From contig CALYLO010000008.1 in the NCBI GenBank assembly GCA_944800085.1, positions 1 through 64,000 on the forward strand: DNA of 64,000 nucleotides. The letters are read 5' to 3'. Positions 16,484 through 25,657 of the stretch are shown here, one piece after another. Each line of letters begins with the position of its first letter. The first letter of the stretch is position 1. A model generated the notes under the pieces. The model did no database searches, had not been told where the DNA came from, and saw only the letters and a program-made list of their open reading frames with translations. The position numbers and the translations under genes are program-made. This stretch comes from Paenibacillus melissococcoides (GTDB lineage: Bacteria > Bacillota > Bacilli > Paenibacillales > Paenibacillaceae).

Positions 16484-18085
16484 TGATCGCCGGAAAACCA
16501 GCCTGGCTACAGTATACCACCGTCCAGAGACGGCCCGCTGATAAGGAGGCAAGGAACCATAAAATAGGTATGCCCTAATTAGGGCTTGCTGAACATATTG
16601 CCTTTTAGGCCACAGAGGCTGACGGCACAGATTCAGCAGCAGTCTGAAAATCGGCAAAAAGAGAACGCGCAGCTTGCGTTCGAGATTCATAACAAGCAGT
16701 TGCAGGGCAATGACCGTTTCGCTTGTCTCTCGAAGGCGTGCTCGAATACGCCCCAGTCCGTAGGAGCGTTTGCCTTCTCCGAATTTTCCTTCGATTGCGT
16801 TACGCATTGAAGCATCCTGTCTGGCCTGGTTCCGATCGGGTTCCGCTTCTTTCTTCGGACGCCCTAAGTTTGGACCACTCAAACGGATTCCATGCTCCTT
16901 ACAATAGCGAAGGTTCTCCCGATTTCGGTAGATTTGGTCGGCTAGAATGGCTTCCGGATAACACCCATATCGCTGGACGAACGACTCCACGGAAGCTTTC
17001 AGTGTCATGCTTTCGTTGAAGTTATCCCAGGACAGCTTCTCCATCCGAGCGTAACCGTCCACCAGACTGATCGCCAGCTTTGCTCCAAACTCGACGGGAG
17101 CATTCACTTTCCCGCGGACAATCGGCCGTACATGCGGTTGGGAAAGACTGACGATTCGATCTTCCACCGAGTGTGTCCGTTTGTCGTACATCTCTTGCTG
17201 TTGACGATACAGCTCGGAAATGACGAGCAATTGCCGATACTGCTGCGAACCCAGTTGATTCAAGCTGCTTTTCGCTGCCAGCATTTCGATGATGCCAAGA
17301 TTACGCGAAACATAACGAAGCTGTTTGCCAACCGCTTTCCGGATGGCTTTGGCACCCGTTCGCCGTTTCTTGGCGATCTCGAGGTAGCGTTTGCGGGCGG
17401 TTTGACGATACGTTCTCGGTTTCTTGGCCTTCCCGACGAAAGGCTCGTGCAGAACATCGATGATCGCTTCGAGTTTTTCCCGCGCCTCGTTCAATAATTT
17501 CAAATCGGTCGGATACGAGATGTCGGCCGGTGCGCAGGTCGCGTCGAGCATCAAGGTGCCTTTGTTGCATGGTTTCTCTTTGCTTTTGCCGTCTTCATTA
17601 ACGGATGTTCCATCAGAGCCATGGCCGCTGCCTGGAGGATCTTGAGGATCGCTCTTGTTTTGTTCCTGCTTCTTTCGCTCTGCGTCCTCTTCCAAAATCC
17701 AATCGTTGATTCGTTCAATGACATCCGCACCCAATCGCTTGCGGAAATGGGTCAACAGCGAGTGATGGAACGGAGGCTTATCTTGGAACGCCGGCAGCCC
17801 AAGGAAGTACTGGTAGTACGGATTTTCGGCGATCTGCTGGACCGTCTCTCGATCATCGAGCTGCATACGTTCCTGAATGTACAGCGCTCCCAAAGCCATA
17901 CGAACAGACAAAGGGATCTGACCGCGCATTGATTTCTTGAACGACTTCGCGTAGAATTCTTCTGCCCGCCACCACGGGATGATAGCGGCCAGTTGAACCC
18001 AACGGTTCTCCTTATTTAATTTACCGCCAAACGGCAAGTAGAAATCTTCGAACAACTGAAGCTGGCTTTCGGTTCTACGATACAT
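16469..18085 (-). CDS. IS5-like transposase, copy 2
   Basis: Identical in all recognisable motifs to copies 1 and 3 over about 500 residues. Because the element carries no stop codon, the frame continues through the inverted repeat into host DNA and ends 538 residues long, adding about 37 foreign residues after VQQAL. Whether this tail affects activity is unknown. Confidence 0.85.
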   Translation of the reverse strand: MYRRTESQLQLFEDFYLPFGGKLNKENRWVQLAAIIPWWRAEEFYAKSFKKSMRGQIPLSVRMALGALYIQERMQLDDRETVQQIAENPYYQYFLGLPAFQDKPPFHHSLLTHFRKRLGADVIERINDWILEEDAERKKQEQNKSDPQDPPGSGHGSDGTSVNEDGKSKEKPCNKGTLMLDATCAPADISYPTDLKLLNEAREKLEAIIDVLHEPFVGKAKKPRTYRQTARKRYLEIAKKRRTGAKAIRKAVGKQLRYVSRNLGIIEMLAAKSSLNQLGSQQYRQLLVISELYRQQQEMYDKRTHSVEDRIVSLSQPHVRPIVRGKVNAPVEFGAKLAISLVDGYARMEKLSWDNFNESMTLKASVESFVQRYGCYPEAILADQIYRNRENLRYCKEHGIRLSGPNLGRPKKEAEPDRNQARQDASMRNAIEGKFGEGKRSYGLGRIRARLRETSETVIALQLLVMNLERKLRVLFLPIFRLLLNLCRQPLWPKRQYVQQALIRAYLFYGSLPPYQRAVSGRWYTVARLVFRRSPKSR

Positions 18086-18206
18086 GTCGGCTCACTCCAC
18101 GTGCACGATTTTTTGCAAGAAATTCGCATTTTCCTTGCATTTTATTTCGAGTTAGAGTCCAGAAATCCTTGTAAAACCTTTGAAAAATGATTGTTCAGCA
18201 AGCCCT
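16581..18206 (-). mobile_element. IS5-like element copy 2 (inverted)
   Basis: Same 1626-bp element as copy 1, opposite orientation, with AGGGCTTGCTGAAC / GTTCAGCAAGCCCT ends and the duplication AATT (16577-16580, 18207-18210). Confidence 0.88.
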
Positions 18207-18210
18207 AATT

Positions 18211-18480
18211 AACTGGTCGTGATACCGGCAGTGCGATTCTTAGAATCCCGCCCTAGCCCCGGCCAGCTTCGTCACCAGAAAACTCGCCGGCAATGCCGCG
18301 ACATTTCCGCTGTCTTCCCTGGAAGTGAACGCTGCCTCATCCGTTGCGATAACCGCCCCTACAGAAATTCCGTACTCAAGGCCGGGGCTTTTCCGGCCCC
18401 ATAACTTTCATGTTAGTTTCCCTACAGCTATAGTACAAGCATTTAAAGCACTCTCTCATATTATAATATTAAGAAAGGAG
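18211..18480. other. non-coding stretch with a possible gene fragment
   Basis: A minus-strand open frame of about 45 codons (18240-18395) lacks a start codon and a recognisable domain. A GGCCGGGGC/GCCCCGGCC-type hairpin lies at 18375-18400. Otherwise nothing seen until the TATAATATTAAGAAAGGAGG region at 18461. Confidence 0.3.
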
Positions 18481-18489
18481 GTGGCTTGA

Positions 18490-18573
18490 ATGAGTCATCG
18501 TAGAGCAATAACTGTTATTCTTCGCCGAGGTCAAAAAGTATTGATTGAGTGCAGACGCCGTAGAAGACGCTAA
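18490..18573 (+). CDS. 27-residue arginine-rich peptide
   Basis: ATG 18490 with AAAGGAGG eight bases upstream, one of the strongest ribosome sites in the window. The peptide contains ten arginines and ends CRRRRRR after a short beta-like VILRRGQKVLIE. Two strong signals (ribosome site, terminator at 18626) frame it, so it is probably expressed. Could be a nucleic-acid-binding leader, a small toxin or a processed peptide. Not recognised. Confidence 0.45.
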   Translation: MSHRRAITVILRRGQKVLIECRRRRRR

Positions 18574-18625
18574 TTACTCATTTTATGAAGCGTCGAACCT
18601 CGCTCCACTCCGTGTCTACCAGTAA

Positions 18626-18661
18626 GGAAAAAGCCTCGGAATAATCCCGGGGCTTTTTCCG
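18626..18661 (+). terminator. strong terminator after the Arg-rich peptide
   Basis: GGAAAAAGCCTCGG pairs with CCCGGGGCTTTTTCC around AATAAT, ending in TTTTTCC. Confidence 0.7.
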
Positions 18662-18956
18662 TATATGTTTGTTGCAGTAAAAAAAGGCGCCCGCCAGTAC
18701 AATGCCAGCAGAGCTCCTTTTCACCGGTTCCTCCGGATTTGACTCCAGTATACACCATTTATTTAGTGGGGTACATCTTAAAGGTCTCGAAGAAGTTTAA
18801 ACCTTACCTTATTCTTTGTTGAACTAATATCATGCAAAAAAATCATATTTTTTTGTTTTACATAATAAAACCACTACAAAAACTGGGTTAACATGCCGAT
18901 ATATTTAGTGTAAGGAACATTACAGTTTCTTTCATTACATCAAGGAGGTGACTAAT

Positions 18957-19037
18957 ATGTCTATTTTTATTGCTGTTTTGCAATTTATAGGTGATTCCAT
19001 CCCTAAGCTGGTTGAACTGCTTCAACAATTTGCGTAA
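18957..19037 (+). CDS. 26-residue amphipathic peptide, candidate type I toxin or PSM-like peptide
   Basis: ATG 18957 with AAGGAGGTGACT upstream (near-perfect anti-SD match). The peptide starts MSIFIAVLQFIG and continues DSIPKLVELLQQFA. It forms one amphipathic helix with net charge about -1. Size and pattern resemble small membrane-active peptides: type I toxins or delta-lysin-like peptides. Part of its coding sequence is exactly complementary to a segment 114 bases downstream, see the repeat at 19010-19156. Flanked by a strong terminator. Confidence 0.55.
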   Translation: MSIFIAVLQFIGDSIPKLVELLQQFA

Positions 19038-19156
19038 CACCTAGCGTAGCACCTAGGCCCATGAATCGGATTAAACCCAGCCTGATTCATGGGCTTTCCT
19101 TATACAACTGTCAGGAACAGCGCGATAATTCTTTTTTCAGTTGAAGCAGTTCAACC
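19010..19156. repeat. 17-base inverted repeat linking the peptide gene to its 3' region
   Basis: GGTTGAACTGCTTCAAC (19010-19026, inside the 26-residue ORF) has its exact reverse complement GTTGAAGCAGTTCAACC at 19140-19156, beyond the terminator. A transcript from the opposite strand, or a read-through transcript, could pair with the toxin-like mRNA. Confidence 0.75.
19057..19098 (+). terminator. terminator after the 26-residue peptide
   Basis: GCCCATGAATC pairs perfectly with GATTCATGGGC, followed by TTTCCTT. Confidence 0.75.
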
Positions 19157-19297
19157 CGTACCGACTAACCGATACATTTTCAATATAATCTATTTCCCCA
19201 TCTGATTCAAGTTGCGCTCCTCCTTCACCACCACAAGTGATTAGCCCACTATACAAACCCATCATTTCGGAGTTCATTACAAATCTTTAAAGTAATT

Positions 19298-20017
19298 TTG
19301 GTTCTGACAAAGGATGAACGAACAGGGAAAACAGGATATAATACGGTTGTTGAATTGTTCAAAAGACAGGCAGACGAGACATACCAAATTACAGCCAAAG
19401 GAATAACGATAACGACAACGGAAGAGCATCCCTTCTGGGTTCCAGGCCGAGGCTGGATAGAGGCAAGGCACCTTAAGGCAGGCGACCTGCTTCAAAATCC
19501 AGAAGGCAAGCCGTATCCGATCGACCGGATCGAGATTAAGAAAAACAGCACGACCGTGTATAACTTCCGTGTCGAAGGAGTACATAATTATTTTGTAACA
19601 GAGTTGGAAATTTGGACGCATAATTGCGGAGCCGGGGGAATGAGAAATATCCCGATGAGGGCTCCTTCAGGAGGAGGATCTAGCCAGGCCTCTAAGGGGA
19701 CGGGGAGTACTTATAGACTCTCGGATAACCATAATATCCCTAAGAAAATAACAAATGAATACGATAATATTCAACTCGGAAAAGGGACTCCTAGAATAGA
19801 TAAAGATGGGAATCAAAAGATATTCAGTGCAAACGAGTTAAAAAATAAAACCGGACAAAAGAACGTGTGGGAAGGTTCTAAGGAATGGGATGTTCCCGGA
19901 TCAAAACATAGAATTTTAGAACAACCTAACGGTAAGTTAGGATATGTGACCAATCATGATTATAGCAAACCAAAGCTATTCCCCTCTCCTTGGTTTCCAG
20001 ATGGAGGAGTTAAATAA
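19298..20017 (+). CDS. orphan toxin cassette: truncated HINT domain + barnase-like RNase tip
   Basis: 239 residues with a weak TTG start and no ribosome site: a displaced 3' end of a larger polymorphic toxin. Residues 1-110 are the second half of a pretoxin HINT (intein-like) domain with TEEHPFW and the terminal WTHNC. Residues 111-135 are a Gly/Ser linker. Residues 138-239 form the tip: KIFSANEL, WEGSKEW, KHRIL and TNHDYSK. Their order parallels barnase (IF.NREG, WREAD, DRIL, TDHY), giving candidate catalytic Glu192/196, Arg205 and His220. The next gene contains a barstar-like domain, which supports an RNase tip. Without its upstream half it is probably silent storage unless recombined. Confidence 0.65.
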   Translation: MVLTKDERTGKTGYNTVVELFKRQADETYQITAKGITITTTEEHPFWVPGRGWIEARHLKAGDLLQNPEGKPYPIDRIEIKKNSTTVYNFRVEGVHNYFVTELEIWTHNCGAGGMRNIPMRAPSGGGSSQASKGTGSTYRLSDNHNIPKKITNEYDNIQLGKGTPRIDKDGNQKIFSANELKNKTGQKNVWEGSKEWDVPGSKHRILEQPNGKLGYVTNHDYSKPKLFPSPWFPDGGVK

Positions 20018-20040
20018 TAGATACTGAGGAGGAGTGTAAA

Positions 20041-20886
20041 TTGGACTTTAAGTTCTCACTTCTAGATGATGATAGTGAATTAATAATTGGATATTGTAAC
20101 GATATCGCAGGACTAGATGGTTCTGGGCATATAAATGAGAGTTCACAACATCAAATTTTATTAAAACAATTTATTTTTTGTAATGAGTTTAAAGAATATA
20201 TTGTACGAAGAAAAGAGTCTTTTTGCAGGCTGGTGTATATATGCATAATTGATAAAAATAAGGATATTTTCACAAACTGCTCTTTTGCAATCGATGACAA
20301 TATATACTATCACAAGGCGGGCTTTCCTAGCTCGCCAACTGATCTTCGTTTGATTGGGTCATTAGAAAGTATTGTGTCAAATGATGAACTTGGAATCTGG
20401 GAGTTGTGGCGAAACTCCCCTCCATCTAAAACTAATGAATGGGCAAAACTGAATGAAAATGGGAGGAGAGCCTGGTTAAAAGTTGTGACCAAGTATAACC
20501 TAAATAAGGTGGTTTTAGATAGCAAAGAAACAAACGATAAGACATTTTATTTAGATGGTACACATATTCGTGACTATGCTTCATTTTTTTGTGCTTTGGG
20601 AGAATCCATTAATGGTCCAGGGGGGTATTTTGGTTTTGATTTTAGTTCTTTAATTGATTGTTTACATGGTGGTTATGGTGCAGTATCGCCATTTACTCTA
20701 ATATGGACAAATTACAAAGTAGCAGAACAGTGTTTGGATGTTCAGGCTTGGCAAAAAGAAATCAATTATAGAAGCAATGAATATGGAGAAGAGCCTTTTT
20801 TTGAAGAACAAGGGGACAGGCCGTTATTTCAAGCCCTTGTTGAAAATTTAAAAAATGAAGGCATTAATATTATATTTGAACAATAA
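20041..20886 (+). CDS. immunity protein with C-terminal barstar-like domain
   Basis: 281 residues; TTG start after GAGGAGGAG, 23 bases behind the toxin. The first ~155 residues are an unassigned alpha/beta domain. Residues about 165-240 follow the barstar pattern: FYLDGTHIRDYASFFCALGE, PGGYFGFDFSSLIDCLHG, then FTLIWTNYKVAE. Barstar binds and blocks barnase-type RNases, so it is the likely antidote of the preceding tip. Low GC like the toxin tip, as usual for exchanged toxin-immunity pairs. Should be expressed even if the toxin is not. Confidence 0.7.
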   Translation: MDFKFSLLDDDSELIIGYCNDIAGLDGSGHINESSQHQILLKQFIFCNEFKEYIVRRKESFCRLVYICIIDKNKDIFTNCSFAIDDNIYYHKAGFPSSPTDLRLIGSLESIVSNDELGIWELWRNSPPSKTNEWAKLNENGRRAWLKVVTKYNLNKVVLDSKETNDKTFYLDGTHIRDYASFFCALGESINGPGGYFGFDFSSLIDCLHGGYGAVSPFTLIWTNYKVAEQCLDVQAWQKEINYRSNEYGEEPFFEEQGDRPLFQALVENLKNEGINIIFEQ

Positions 20887-20951
20887 TATGTGAAATTGAT
20901 TGTTGCTTGCTCCCAGTTTCATGCAGGATAATATCTATAAAATCTGTAATT

Positions 20952-22577
20952 AGGGCTTGCTGAACAATCATTTTTCAAAGGTTTTACAAGGATTTCTGGA
21001 CTCTAACTCGAAATAAAATGCAAGGAGAATGCGAATTTCTTGCAAAAAATCGTGCACGTGGAGTGAGCCGACATGTATCGTAGAACCGAAAGCCAGCTTC
21101 AGTTGTTCGAAGATTTCTACTTGCCGTTTGGCGGTAAATTAAATAAGGAGAACCGTTGGGTGCAACTGGCCGCTATCATCCCGTGGTGGCGGGCAGAAGA
21201 ACTCTACGCGAAGTCGTTCAAGAAATCAATGCGCGGTCAGATCCCTTTGTCTGTTCGTATGGCTTTGGGAGCGCTGTACATTCAGGAACGTATGCAGCTC
21301 GATGATCGAGAGACGGTCCAGCAGATCGCCGAAAATCCGTACTACCAGTACTTCCTTGGGCTGCCGGCGTTCCAAGATAAGCCTCCGTTCCATCACTCGC
21401 TGTTGACCCATTTCCGCAAGCGATTGGGTGCGGATGTCATTGAACGAATCAACGATTGGATTTTGGAAGAGGACGCAGAGCGAAAGAAGCAGGAACAAAA
21501 CAAGAGCGATCCTCAAGATCCTCCAGGCAGCGGCCATGGCTCTGATGGAACATCCGTTAATGAAGACGGCAAAAGCAAAGAGAAACCATGCAACAAAGGC
21601 ACCTTGATGCTCGACGCGACCTGCGCACCGGCCGACATCTCGTATCCGACCGATTTGAAATTATTGAACGAGGCGCGGGAAAAACTCGAAGCGATCATCG
21701 ATGTTCTGCACGAGCCTTTCGTCGGGAAGGCCAAGAAACCGAGAACGTATCGTCAAACCGCCCGCAAATGCTACCTCGAGATCGCCAAGAAACGGCGAAC
21801 GGGTGCCAAATCCATCCGGAAAGCGGTTGGCAAACAGCTTCGTTATGTTTCGCGTAATCTTGGCATCATCGAAATGCTGGCAGCGAAAAGCAGCTTGAAT
21901 CAACTGGGTTCGCAGCAGTATCGGCAATTGCTCGTCATTTCCGAGCTGTATCGTCAACAGCAAGAGATGTACGACAAACGGACACACTCGGTGGAAGATC
22001 GAATCGTCAGTCTTTCCCAACCGCATGTACGGCCGATTGTCCGCGGGAAAGTGAATGCTCCCGTCGAGTTTGGGGCAAAGCTGGCGATCAGTCTGGTGGA
22101 CGGTTACGCTCGAATGGAGAAGCTGTCCTGGGATAACTTCAACGAAAGCATGACACTGAAAGCTTCCGTGGAGTCGTTCGTCCAGCGATATGGATGTTAT
22201 CCGGAAGCCATTCTAGCCGACCAAATCTACCGAAACCGGGAGAACCTTCGCTATTGTAAGGAGCACGGCATCCGTCTGAGTGGTCCAAACTTAGGACGTC
22301 CGAAGAAAGAAGCGGAACCAGAACGGAACCAGGCCAGACAGGATGCTTCAACGCGTAACGCGATCGAAGGAAAATTCGGAGAAGGCAAACGCTCCTACGG
22401 ACTGGGGCGTATTCGAGCACGCCTTCGAGAGACAAGCGAAACGGTCATTGCTCTGCAACTGCTTGTTATGAATCTCGAACGCAAGCTGCGCGTTCTCTTT
22501 TTGCCGATTTTCAGACTGCTGCTGAATCTGTGCCGTCAGCCTCTGTGGCCTAAAAGGCAATATGTTCAGCAAGCCCT
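20952..22577 (+). mobile_element. IS5-like element copy 3
   Basis: Same 1626-bp element, plus orientation, duplication AATT (20948-20951, 22578-22581). Inserted between the immunity gene and its probable terminator at 22589. Confidence 0.88.
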
Positions 22578-22590
22578 AATTATCTTTTAA
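21073..22590 (+). CDS. IS5-like transposase, copy 3
   Basis: 505 residues, motifs as in copy 1. Here the frame leaves the element and ends after three extra residues (IIF), probably the nearest to a natural C-terminus among the three copies. Confidence 0.85.
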   Translation: MYRRTESQLQLFEDFYLPFGGKLNKENRWVQLAAIIPWWRAEELYAKSFKKSMRGQIPLSVRMALGALYIQERMQLDDRETVQQIAENPYYQYFLGLPAFQDKPPFHHSLLTHFRKRLGADVIERINDWILEEDAERKKQEQNKSDPQDPPGSGHGSDGTSVNEDGKSKEKPCNKGTLMLDATCAPADISYPTDLKLLNEAREKLEAIIDVLHEPFVGKAKKPRTYRQTARKCYLEIAKKRRTGAKSIRKAVGKQLRYVSRNLGIIEMLAAKSSLNQLGSQQYRQLLVISELYRQQQEMYDKRTHSVEDRIVSLSQPHVRPIVRGKVNAPVEFGAKLAISLVDGYARMEKLSWDNFNESMTLKASVESFVQRYGCYPEAILADQIYRNRENLRYCKEHGIRLSGPNLGRPKKEAEPERNQARQDASTRNAIEGKFGEGKRSYGLGRIRARLRETSETVIALQLLVMNLERKLRVLFLPIFRLLLNLCRQPLWPKRQYVQQALIIF

Positions 22591-22705
22591 CCTTGATTGG
22601 CTTCATACCTTTCAAGGTTTTCGCGCTAAGTAAAAAGCCGAAGGAATGATCCCACGGCTCCGGCTCTGATCGTGTAACAGGCAGCAAGCTCAGCCCAATC
22701 TCTTT
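22589..22705. repeat. toxin-array flank repeat, copy 1 (terminator + SLH tail)
   Basis: AACCTTGATTGG...TCAAGGTT forms a terminator (22589-22620). This and the following 90 bases (AAGTAAAAGCCGAAGGAATG..CCCACGG..) recur in diverged form at 35706-35841. Both copies lie just behind an immunity gene. Confidence 0.6.
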
Positions 22706-22795
22706 TTTCCCATGCTTCAATATCCAAGCTGCCACCACGGCCACCTGAGCCCGCGTAATCGGCTTATTCGGCGCGAAACCGCTATTACGTCACCC
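22640..22795 (-). pseudogene. SLH-domain C-terminal remnant
   Basis: The minus strand reads GFAPNKPITRAQVAVVAAWILKHG followed by a 20-residue tail and stop. This is the second half of an SLH repeat, very close to the end of the amidase at 46816 (EPNQPITRAEVAVVAERLL). The upstream catalytic part is missing. Probably the end of a lost phage-type SLH amidase. Confidence 0.55.
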
Positions 22796-23004
22796 ATGAG
22801 TCCTGCGTCAATCACTCTTCGGATCGAGAACCTTATCGGCACCGCAGCTCAAGACGTTGTACAGCCCGTGATTTCAATTATAATACGCTTGTAATCTAAT
22901 GAGTCTATTGCGAGGAAAGACGTTCATTCCGGTCCCCATTTTGTCCCCCCGTCCCCAGTCTGCATAACACATAAAGTAAAGCCCCGGTATAATGCCGGGG
23001 GGGC
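22796..23004. other. non-coding stretch
   Basis: No gene seen. A GCCCCGGTATAATGCCGGGG hairpin at about 22981-23002 may be a terminator. Confidence 0.35.
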
Positions 23005-23330
23005 AAGTACAAAATTGTGTGTAAATTCCCTCAAGTAAAACTCGCTCCTCTACCTTAATCGCACACTTTTGGATGGGGTTTTTACGTTCGTTTCTCGCCA
23101 CTCCAAATCATCCGTCATATCCAGATACTTTCGGCCATTGCTCCATTTTTCATCTATCTCCATTAGCAAGGCTCCAAGTAATCGTTAGGCAGAATCGCTG
23201 CGTGGAAAGTTACGAATCACACCGCACGACCCCGTACTTCCTTGTTTACACGCTCTGTCGTACGACAGACACTTACGGTACTTCTCTGGAAAGACATTGC
23301 TGCCGTAGCATCGTCGAAACCTTATTCCGA
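23005..23330 (-). mobile_element. IS256-family remnant (3' end)
   Basis: Reverse-complement resemblance to the 3' end of the IS256 copy at 33577-34943: the end AAGTACAAAATTGTGTGTAA, then degenerate coding sequence for the YLEW...SRVVRL-type C-terminus. Several indels. Only about 320 bases remain. Confidence 0.6.
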
Positions 23331-23645
23331 TAAGCATCGCTCACAAGTGGAGGCTTCCCGCTTCCGCCTCTCCCCCGGCATCGCCCCCTTGCTTCCCGAA
23401 TGTAGAGCGGAATCACCTGTTCACGGCTTCCTTCCCGGACATTGAGACGGCTGAAATAAGGTTCTCACAACATTGGGCGGAAACATCTGGTTGTATTTCG
23501 ACGAATTTCGCTATCAAATACCTATAATTCGGTGCGATAGACCTATGTGGAAGACTCATTGACGCTGGTTGGTCATTTTTTTATGATGTAGACAAAAAAC
23601 GGGATCTTCGGACTATTTTATCTGAGGGAAGGGATGGTGAGTGGA
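23331..23645. other. upstream region of the VgrG operon
   Basis: No gene seen. Promoter candidates are weak: TTGACG at about 23560 with TATGATGTAGAC near 23582-23593. The operon's ribosome site AAGGGATGG lies at 23628. Confidence 0.4.
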
Positions 23646-24245
23646 ATGGAATTTATGGATGAGAAAATTCAAGCGCTGCTGAACGAAGCGGAGAAAGCGA
23701 AGGAGCCGCACGACATTCGTACAGGACCGGTCCGTGTTGGAAAGCGCTACTACGCGTTCGAGGAGCAACCGTTCTTCGACGGCAAGCTGACGATGTATGT
23801 CCCGCAGGATTTTACGGACATGCCGGAGCAAGTGCGGAAAGTGAAATACCCTTATGAAGCACGCCCGCCGATCGTGAAATCCGACGAGACCGGCAGTATC
23901 GCGTTCACTTTGAACCGGATCGACCACGACCTGCAAGAGGAATGGGTCGAGGAATTAACGAACGGTATGAGAGCCGGCATCCGGCGGACGAACCCGGCGC
24001 ATCTGTTCTTTTCTGACGGGACGGAAGAGGCGAACGGCAATAAGGTTGGGTATTTCGAATTCAAGAGCTCCGCGTTGGACGGGTTTATGTATCAGCTTTT
24101 CTTCTTCTTCGTGTTCCACGGCAAAACTGGGATGGGGACCTTTAGCTGCCGCTATGCAGATTATGACCAGTGGAGGGACATCGCGTTCCAAGTCATGCGG
24201 ACCGTACACGTGCTGCCGCTGGATGACGGAGAGGAGCAAGAATGA
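23646..24245 (+). CDS. DUF1795/DcrB-like protein at the head of the VgrG operon
   Basis: 199 residues from ATG 23646 (a GTG upstream is possible). No signal peptide. The segment FFDGKLTMYVPQDFTDMPEQVRKVKYP, with later FTL and FFFFVFHG...YADYDQWRDIAFQVMRTV, fits the DUF1795/DcrB fold. That fold includes the Eag chaperones that hold transmembrane segments of type VI effectors. It overlaps the VgrG gene by four bases. The effector three genes downstream has an Ala/Val-rich hydrophobic segment (residues 497-545) that such a chaperone could hold. The family call is by pattern; the chaperone role is inference. Confidence 0.5.
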   Translation: MEFMDEKIQALLNEAEKAKEPHDIRTGPVRVGKRYYAFEEQPFFDGKLTMYVPQDFTDMPEQVRKVKYPYEARPPIVKSDETGSIAFTLNRIDHDLQEEWVEELTNGMRAGIRRTNPAHLFFSDGTEEANGNKVGYFEFKSSALDGFMYQLFFFFVFHGKTGMGTFSCRYADYDQWRDIAFQVMRTVHVLPLDDGEEQE

Positions 24246-25657
24246 GCCGGAAGCAGACGGTTTATACAAGTGCCAACGTTGTCGTTGCCCCTTACCAATT
24301 TGAACGGCTGCTCGAATTGAGGCTGATCAAGCAACTGAACGAGCATGTCAAGTTGTCCGTAAGCGGGATTGTACCGGAAGAGAGGCTCGATCAATACGTC
24401 GACGAGGCAGACGATCACACGCAGTTGGAAGTTTACGTACAAGAAGGCGAACGACAAATCGTCTTGTTTCAAGGCGTCGTTACCACAATGGCCGTGCAGG
24501 CGAACCGCAACGTGCGCACGTTAACGATTGAGGCCACAAGCGCCACCATCTTGATGGATCTTCGGAAAAAGAACCGTTCTTATCAAAACGCCGGTGTGGC
24601 TTACCGCGATTTGTTCGCGCAACTGACCAAGGCGTATGCGAACGGGGATGTCATCGATGGGGCTTCCGGGGGCCAAAGCATCGGAGAGTTTATCGTGCAG
24701 TATCAGGAAACCGACTGGCAGTTCGCCAAGCGGCTCGCTTCCCATTTTCACGCTCCGCTCACGCCGATAGGCGCGCATAAGGGGCCGCACTATTATGTCG
24801 GGCTTCCCGATGTGGGCGAGCCGCTCAAGCTGGACGAATATAATTATACGATTCGCAAGAATTTGAAGGACACCAAGCAACATGCCGCGAACGGCCTGTC
24901 GGGAGCGGACGGTGAGAGCGGTATCTGTTATGAAGTGACAAGCCATAAGCTGATTGAACTCGGCTTCCCTGTCGCGTTTCGGCAACGGACGCTTTATGTG
25001 GCGCGAGCGGAGACGATCCTCGAAGGCGGCATTCTTGTCAGCCATTATGAGCTGCGGGAAAAGGAAGGCGTAAGCTGCCTCACAACCTATGCCCATGCCT
25101 TATCAGGGGCTTCGCTGTTCGGCAAGGTGCTGGACGTGTCCAAGGACCAAGTGAAGGTAAGCCTGCATATCGACAGCGGACATGATGCCGGGGCCATGTG
25201 GTTTCCCTACTCGACCGTCTATTCTTCCCCGGACGGAAGCGGCTGGTATTGCATGCCGGAAGCCGGTGATGAGGTTCGGCTCTATTTTCCCGATGAGAGG
25301 GAGCCTAACGCATTTGCCGCCAGCTCGGTCGACTTGGCCTCCTCCGACCCGGTGAAGCGCAGCGATCCGGCGGTCAAAAGCATCAGCACCAAATACGGCA
25401 AGCAAGTTGTATTCCAACCGGGGGCGATTGAGATTATCGGCAACGGCAATCTGCTGATGCGCCTGACGGATGACGGCGGCATTGAGATTAACAGTGACAA
25501 AAAAATCGTGCTGTCCGCCGAGGATGACATCGAAATTACCGGAGGAGCGCGCATCTTGCTGCAGGGCGAAGCCGGGATCGACTTGAAGCAAGCGGACGCG
25601 AATCTGAACATTGCCGAACACGTGACGTTAAGCGGCGGGAAGGTCAATATCGAATGA
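24242..25657 (+). CDS. VgrG-like spike protein 1
   Basis: 471 residues. Residues 1-300 have the phage gpD/VgrG N-terminal layout: VSGIVPEE, FQGVVTTMAVQ, then YQETDWQFAKRLASHFHAPL, the most conserved VgrG/gpD signature, and FRQRTLYVARAETI. Residues 300-370 are an OB-fold (gp5-like) with GWYCMPEAGDEVRLYFP. Residues 385-471 are repeating beta-strands ending in a spike (IEITGGARILLQGEAGIDLKQ). ATG overlaps the previous stop. In contractile systems this trimer forms the puncturing tip. It has no toxin extension, unlike VgrG 2. Confidence 0.85.
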   Translation: MSRKQTVYTSANVVVAPYQFERLLELRLIKQLNEHVKLSVSGIVPEERLDQYVDEADDHTQLEVYVQEGERQIVLFQGVVTTMAVQANRNVRTLTIEATSATILMDLRKKNRSYQNAGVAYRDLFAQLTKAYANGDVIDGASGGQSIGEFIVQYQETDWQFAKRLASHFHAPLTPIGAHKGPHYYVGLPDVGEPLKLDEYNYTIRKNLKDTKQHAANGLSGADGESGICYEVTSHKLIELGFPVAFRQRTLYVARAETILEGGILVSHYELREKEGVSCLTTYAHALSGASLFGKVLDVSKDQVKVSLHIDSGHDAGAMWFPYSTVYSSPDGSGWYCMPEAGDEVRLYFPDEREPNAFAASSVDLASSDPVKRSDPAVKSISTKYGKQVVFQPGAIEIIGNGNLLMRLTDDGGIEINSDKKIVLSAEDDIEITGGARILLQGEAGIDLKQADANLNIAEHVTLSGGKVNIE

